Under the pieces are notes generated by a model. The model saw nothing but the letters and a program-made list of their open reading frames with translations. It had not been told where the DNA came from and did no database searches. Position numbers and translations under genes: made by a program. 64,000 nt of DNA from Paenibacillus sp. OV219 (GTDB taxonomy: Bacteria; Bacillota; Bacilli; Paenibacillales; Paenibacillaceae): the NCBI RefSeq assembly GCF_900110075.1, contig NZ_FOCJ01000009.1:124001-188000 (forward strand). Reading direction: 5' to 3'. Shown one piece after another: positions 61,308 through 64,000 of this stretch (positions within the stretch are counted from its first letter, which is position 1; every line of letters begins with the position of its first letter).

Positions 61308-64000
61308 ATGAAAAACAGTTGGCATACTTTACTCGGGGCCGTCCTCACCGCATCCCTCATTATCGGCGTTTGCCAGCCTCAGCCCGCGTCAGCGGAAGGC
61401 GATAACAACAATGCCGCTGCCGATTCTCAGCCAGCAGCAGCGCAAGAGCAGCACACTCAGCTGGAACGCAGCTACACCGACATGATGAAGGAGTGGTCCG
61501 CTGTTTCTGCTCCTACGCATACAGAAACGACGATTAATCCGAGCGCAGAGCCGAAGAACAAGGGCCTAATCGCATCTAAGTCCGAAAGCTATGACTATTC
61601 CACAGATACCGTCCGTCTCACAGCTAATACACAGCTAACGGTAAAGCTCGAAGTCGCGCAAGCCGGCCTCTACCAAATCGGTTTTGACTATTACATTACA
61701 GATGACAGCATTCTGGCTACGGAAGGCTTTATACAAGTGAATGGCGAGTATCCGTTCTATGAAAGCCGTCGCATTCTGTTCCCGAACCTGTGGGACAATC
61801 AGCAAATGGCGAAGAAGCTCGACCGCTACGGCAACGAGCTGCTGCCGCACCCGCAGAAGGTGAAAGCTTGGCAGCATGGCTACGCCATGGACGCAAGCTA
61901 TGCCTATATGAAACCGCTTCTCTATAAATTGGACAAAGGCCTTAACACAATAACCATAGCCAATACGAGAGGAGAACTGCTGCTAGGAAACATTACAGTG
62001 GACTCCCCTTCCGAAATAGATAGCTATGAAGGTTACAGCAAGAATCAGCCTCAGACTATTGACGACAGTCCTCTGCAATCACCGATCGTGATTGAGGCGG
62101 AGACGCCGACCAATAAGAACGATTCCTCCATACGCGCGATTTCGGTGAACGATCCGCAAATGACGCCTTACGATACGATGCACCGGATGCTGAACGCGTT
62201 CGGGGGCACGTGGAATAGCGGCGGTCAAGCTGCAACTTGGGAATTCGACGCACCAAAGGATGGCTATTACCGAATCGCGATGAAATACAAGCAGGATAGC
62301 CTGCGCGACATGCCGGTATTCCGTCAAATCGCCATTGACGGGAAGGTGCCGTTCAGCGAACTGCAAGGCAGCGAGTTCCAATACAGCAAAAGCTGGGAAA
62401 ACAGCGTGCTAGGTGGCACCGGAAGCGAAAGCAAGCCCTACGAGTTCTACTTCACGAAGGGCAAGCACACGCTGACGATGACGGTAGATCTGGAGCCGAT
62501 TCGTCCACTTACCGAAGTAATTGAGAATCAGATGGAGCAGATCAGCAATCTATCGCTTGAAATCCGCAAACTGACCGGCAATCATACCGACGCCTACCGG
62601 GACTGGGACTTAAGCGAATATATTCCGAATCTTGATAAGAAGCTGAACGGCTGGGCGGACCAGCTCGAGAGCGAGTACAGCAAGCTGAACAAGCTGAATG
62701 CGGGTGGCGGCGAGATTAGCGAGCTGAACAACTTGAAGAAAGCAGCAAGCCAGCTTCGCTCACTAGCTGAAGAGCCGGATAAGCTGCCGAACCGGATGTC
62801 GCTTTTCTCCGAAGGCAGTTCTTCCGTCTCCCAGCTGCTCGGCGACATGCTGCAGCGCATTACGCACTCCCCGCTTGTGCTCGACAAAATATATGTGTAC
62901 CAGGAAGGGAAGCTGCCGAAAGCGAATGCGGGCTTCTTCAAGAAGCTGAGTGAATCGGTAAAACGCTTCTTCCTGTCGTTCAGAAAGCAATCCTACTCCG
63001 CTTCGAGCAAGTCGAGTACGGAGCTTAACGTATGGGTGCACAACTCCAGGGAGCAGGTTGAGCTGCTGCAGAAGATGATCGACGAGCAGTTCACACCGGA
63101 GAGCGGCATTAACGTCAAGCTCTCTATTATGCCAGATGAGAACAAGTTGGTGCTTGCGAATGCGACAGGCAGCCAGCCGGATGCTGCGTTAGGCATATCC
63201 AGCTGGATCCCTTACGATTTGGCTGTCCGTAACGCGGCGGTCGACCTGCGCAAATTCAACGACTACGAGCAGGTGGTGAAGCCGTTCTCTAAGGGAGCGA
63301 TGATTCCATTCGCTTATGGAGATGGAGTCTTTGCGCTGCCGGAATCGCAGGACTTCTGGGTGCTATTCTACCGTAAAGATATTCTGGATAATTTGAAGCT
63401 CAGCGTGCCGAATACGTGGGATGATGTCGTCAATATGCTACCGGAGCTGCAGCGTCTTGGCATGAATTTCTACGATCCGCTCGCTCTTTATAAAGGGTTT
63501 AAGCCACTTGGAGCCACGACGCCGTTCATCTATCAGTTCGGGGGCGAGCTGTTCACGGAAGACGGCATGAAAACAGCGATTAACAGCGAACAGTCGCTTA
63601 AAGGCATTAAGTTCATGACCGACTTGTTCACGATTTACAATTTGCCGCAGGATGTGCCGAATTTCTATCAGCATTTCCGTTCCGGCGTGCTCCCGATTGG
63701 GATCTCGGATCTATCTACCTACATTCAGCTTAAAGTCGCAGCTCCGGAAATCGCGAGCAGCTGGAAGATCGCGCTGCACCCGGGCACGATGCAGAATGGC
63801 ACTGTCCAACGCTGGTCGCCAAGCGGTGGCTCCTCCGCGATGATCTTTAAAGGAACGAAGCAGGAACAGCAAGCGTGGGATTTCCTCAAATGGTGGATGT
63901 CGACGAAGGTGCAAGTTGAGTTCGCCAACATGGAGCAGGCCGAGTTCGGTCCGATGTTCATGTGGAATTCCGCGAACATGGATGCTTTCGCGGAGTCGCC
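61308..64000 (+). CDS. large secreted protein: two carbohydrate-binding-like domains fused to a solute-binding domain (partial)
   Basis: The frame is open from ATG 61308 to the window end (897 codons seen). A signal peptide (cleavage near PASA-EG, residue 30) is followed by two galactose-binding/CBM35-like beta domains at about 85-235 and 255-400; the second begins 'PIVIEAETPTNKNDSS'. A charged helical region follows (about 400-565). From about 567 there is a family-1 solute-binding domain: 'STELNVWVHNSREQVELLQKMIDEQF', 'PQDFWVLFYRKDIL'-like 'ESQDFWVLFYRKDILDNL', 'NTWDDVVNMLPELQ'. No lipobox fits (VCQP). GGTAGGGA precedes the ATG. It is likely part of the same sugar-uptake operon as the upstream receptor. 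Confidence 0.8.
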   Translation, partial: MKNSWHTLLGAVLTASLIIGVCQPQPASAEGDNNNAAADSQPAAAQEQHTQLERSYTDMMKEWSAVSAPTHTETTINPSAEPKNKGLIASKSESYDYSTDTVRLTANTQLTVKLEVAQAGLYQIGFDYYITDDSILATEGFIQVNGEYPFYESRRILFPNLWDNQQMAKKLDRYGNELLPHPQKVKAWQHGYAMDASYAYMKPLLYKLDKGLNTITIANTRGELLLGNITVDSPSEIDSYEGYSKNQPQTIDDSPLQSPIVIEAETPTNKNDSSIRAISVNDPQMTPYDTMHRMLNAFGGTWNSGGQAATWEFDAPKDGYYRIAMKYKQDSLRDMPVFRQIAIDGKVPFSELQGSEFQYSKSWENSVLGGTGSESKPYEFYFTKGKHTLTMTVDLEPIRPLTEVIENQMEQISNLSLEIRKLTGNHTDAYRDWDLSEYIPNLDKKLNGWADQLESEYSKLNKLNAGGGEISELNNLKKAASQLRSLAEEPDKLPNRMSLFSEGSSSVSQLLGDMLQRITHSPLVLDKIYVYQEGKLPKANAGFFKKLSESVKRFFLSFRKQSYSASSKSSTELNVWVHNSREQVELLQKMIDEQFTPESGINVKLSIMPDENKLVLANATGSQPDAALGISSWIPYDLAVRNAAVDLRKFNDYEQVVKPFSKGAMIPFAYGDGVFALPESQDFWVLFYRKDILDNLKLSVPNTWDDVVNMLPELQRLGMNFYDPLALYKGFKPLGATTPFIYQFGGELFTEDGMKTAINSEQSLKGIKFMTDLFTIYNLPQDVPNFYQHFRSGVLPIGISDLSTYIQLKVAAPEIASSWKIALHPGTMQNGTVQRWSPSGGSSAMIFKGTKQEQQAWDFLKWWMSTKVQVEFANMEQAEFGPMFMWNSANMDAFAES

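Overview
The window looks like a chromosomal segment of a spore-forming Bacillales bacterium of the Paenibacillaceae type (Paenibacillus, Cohnella or relatives). This is inferred from several things. There are many LplB/YtcP/LplA-type sugar ABC importers paired with YesM/YesN two-component systems. S-layer-homology (SLH) proteins and copper-amine-oxidase-like wall proteins are present. Shine-Dalgarno sequences are strong, and GTG and TTG starts are frequent. No rRNA, tRNA, CRISPR array, phage or insertion sequence was found.

Layout. 1-4.2 kb: a membrane-anchored fragment and a pseudo-receiver response regulator (minus strand), an alpha/beta hydrolase, a hydrophobic 16-residue micro-ORF and a membrane sensor kinase. 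4.2-8.4 kb: a heterodimeric BmrC/BmrD-type drug exporter (minus strand) behind a leader peptide and two intrinsic terminators. 8.6-17.7 kb: a large secreted PKD protein, a GxGYxYP protein, an unassigned TIM-barrel protein, an acyl hydrolase, a VOC protein and a GNAT acetyltransferase. 17.9-33.7 kb: two complete carbohydrate-uptake modules, each with two permeases, a lipoprotein and a YesM/YesN pair; the first also carries a PhyH dioxygenase. 34-38.3 kb: an AraC regulator divergent from uxaC-uxaB (hexuronate catabolism). 38.3-50.9 kb: SPFH/NfeD, an antibiotic kinase-like protein, tandem SLH proteins, a DUF1801 protein, a broken MOSC gene, a divergent pair of COG0523 metal GTPases, a His-rich secreted protein, a MurG-like transferase and a Fur-controlled siderophore-binding lipoprotein. 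51-64 kb: a third YesM/YesN plus ABC module, a LacI regulator flanked by matching operators, another solute-binding lipoprotein, and a very large binding protein fused to carbohydrate-binding domains that runs off the end.

How it fits together. Most of the segment is devoted to sensing and importing oligosaccharides. Surface or secreted proteins bind or process polysaccharide. YesM/YesN pairs sense the products, and binding lipoproteins plus LplB/YtcP permeases import them. No ATPase is encoded with the importers, so a shared MsmX-type ATPase elsewhere is expected. UxaC/UxaB would take galacturonate or glucuronate, suggesting pectin-like substrates, though this is inference.

The two most unusual signals are non-coding. 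First, the bmrCD leader carries four mutually exclusive pairing segments that read as a translation-coupled attenuator. Second, four intergenic loci carry short repeats at nearly the same 50-60-50 bp spacing. Two of these are members of one 183-bp dyad-symmetric family, and one copy supplies the last codons and the stop codon of a gene.
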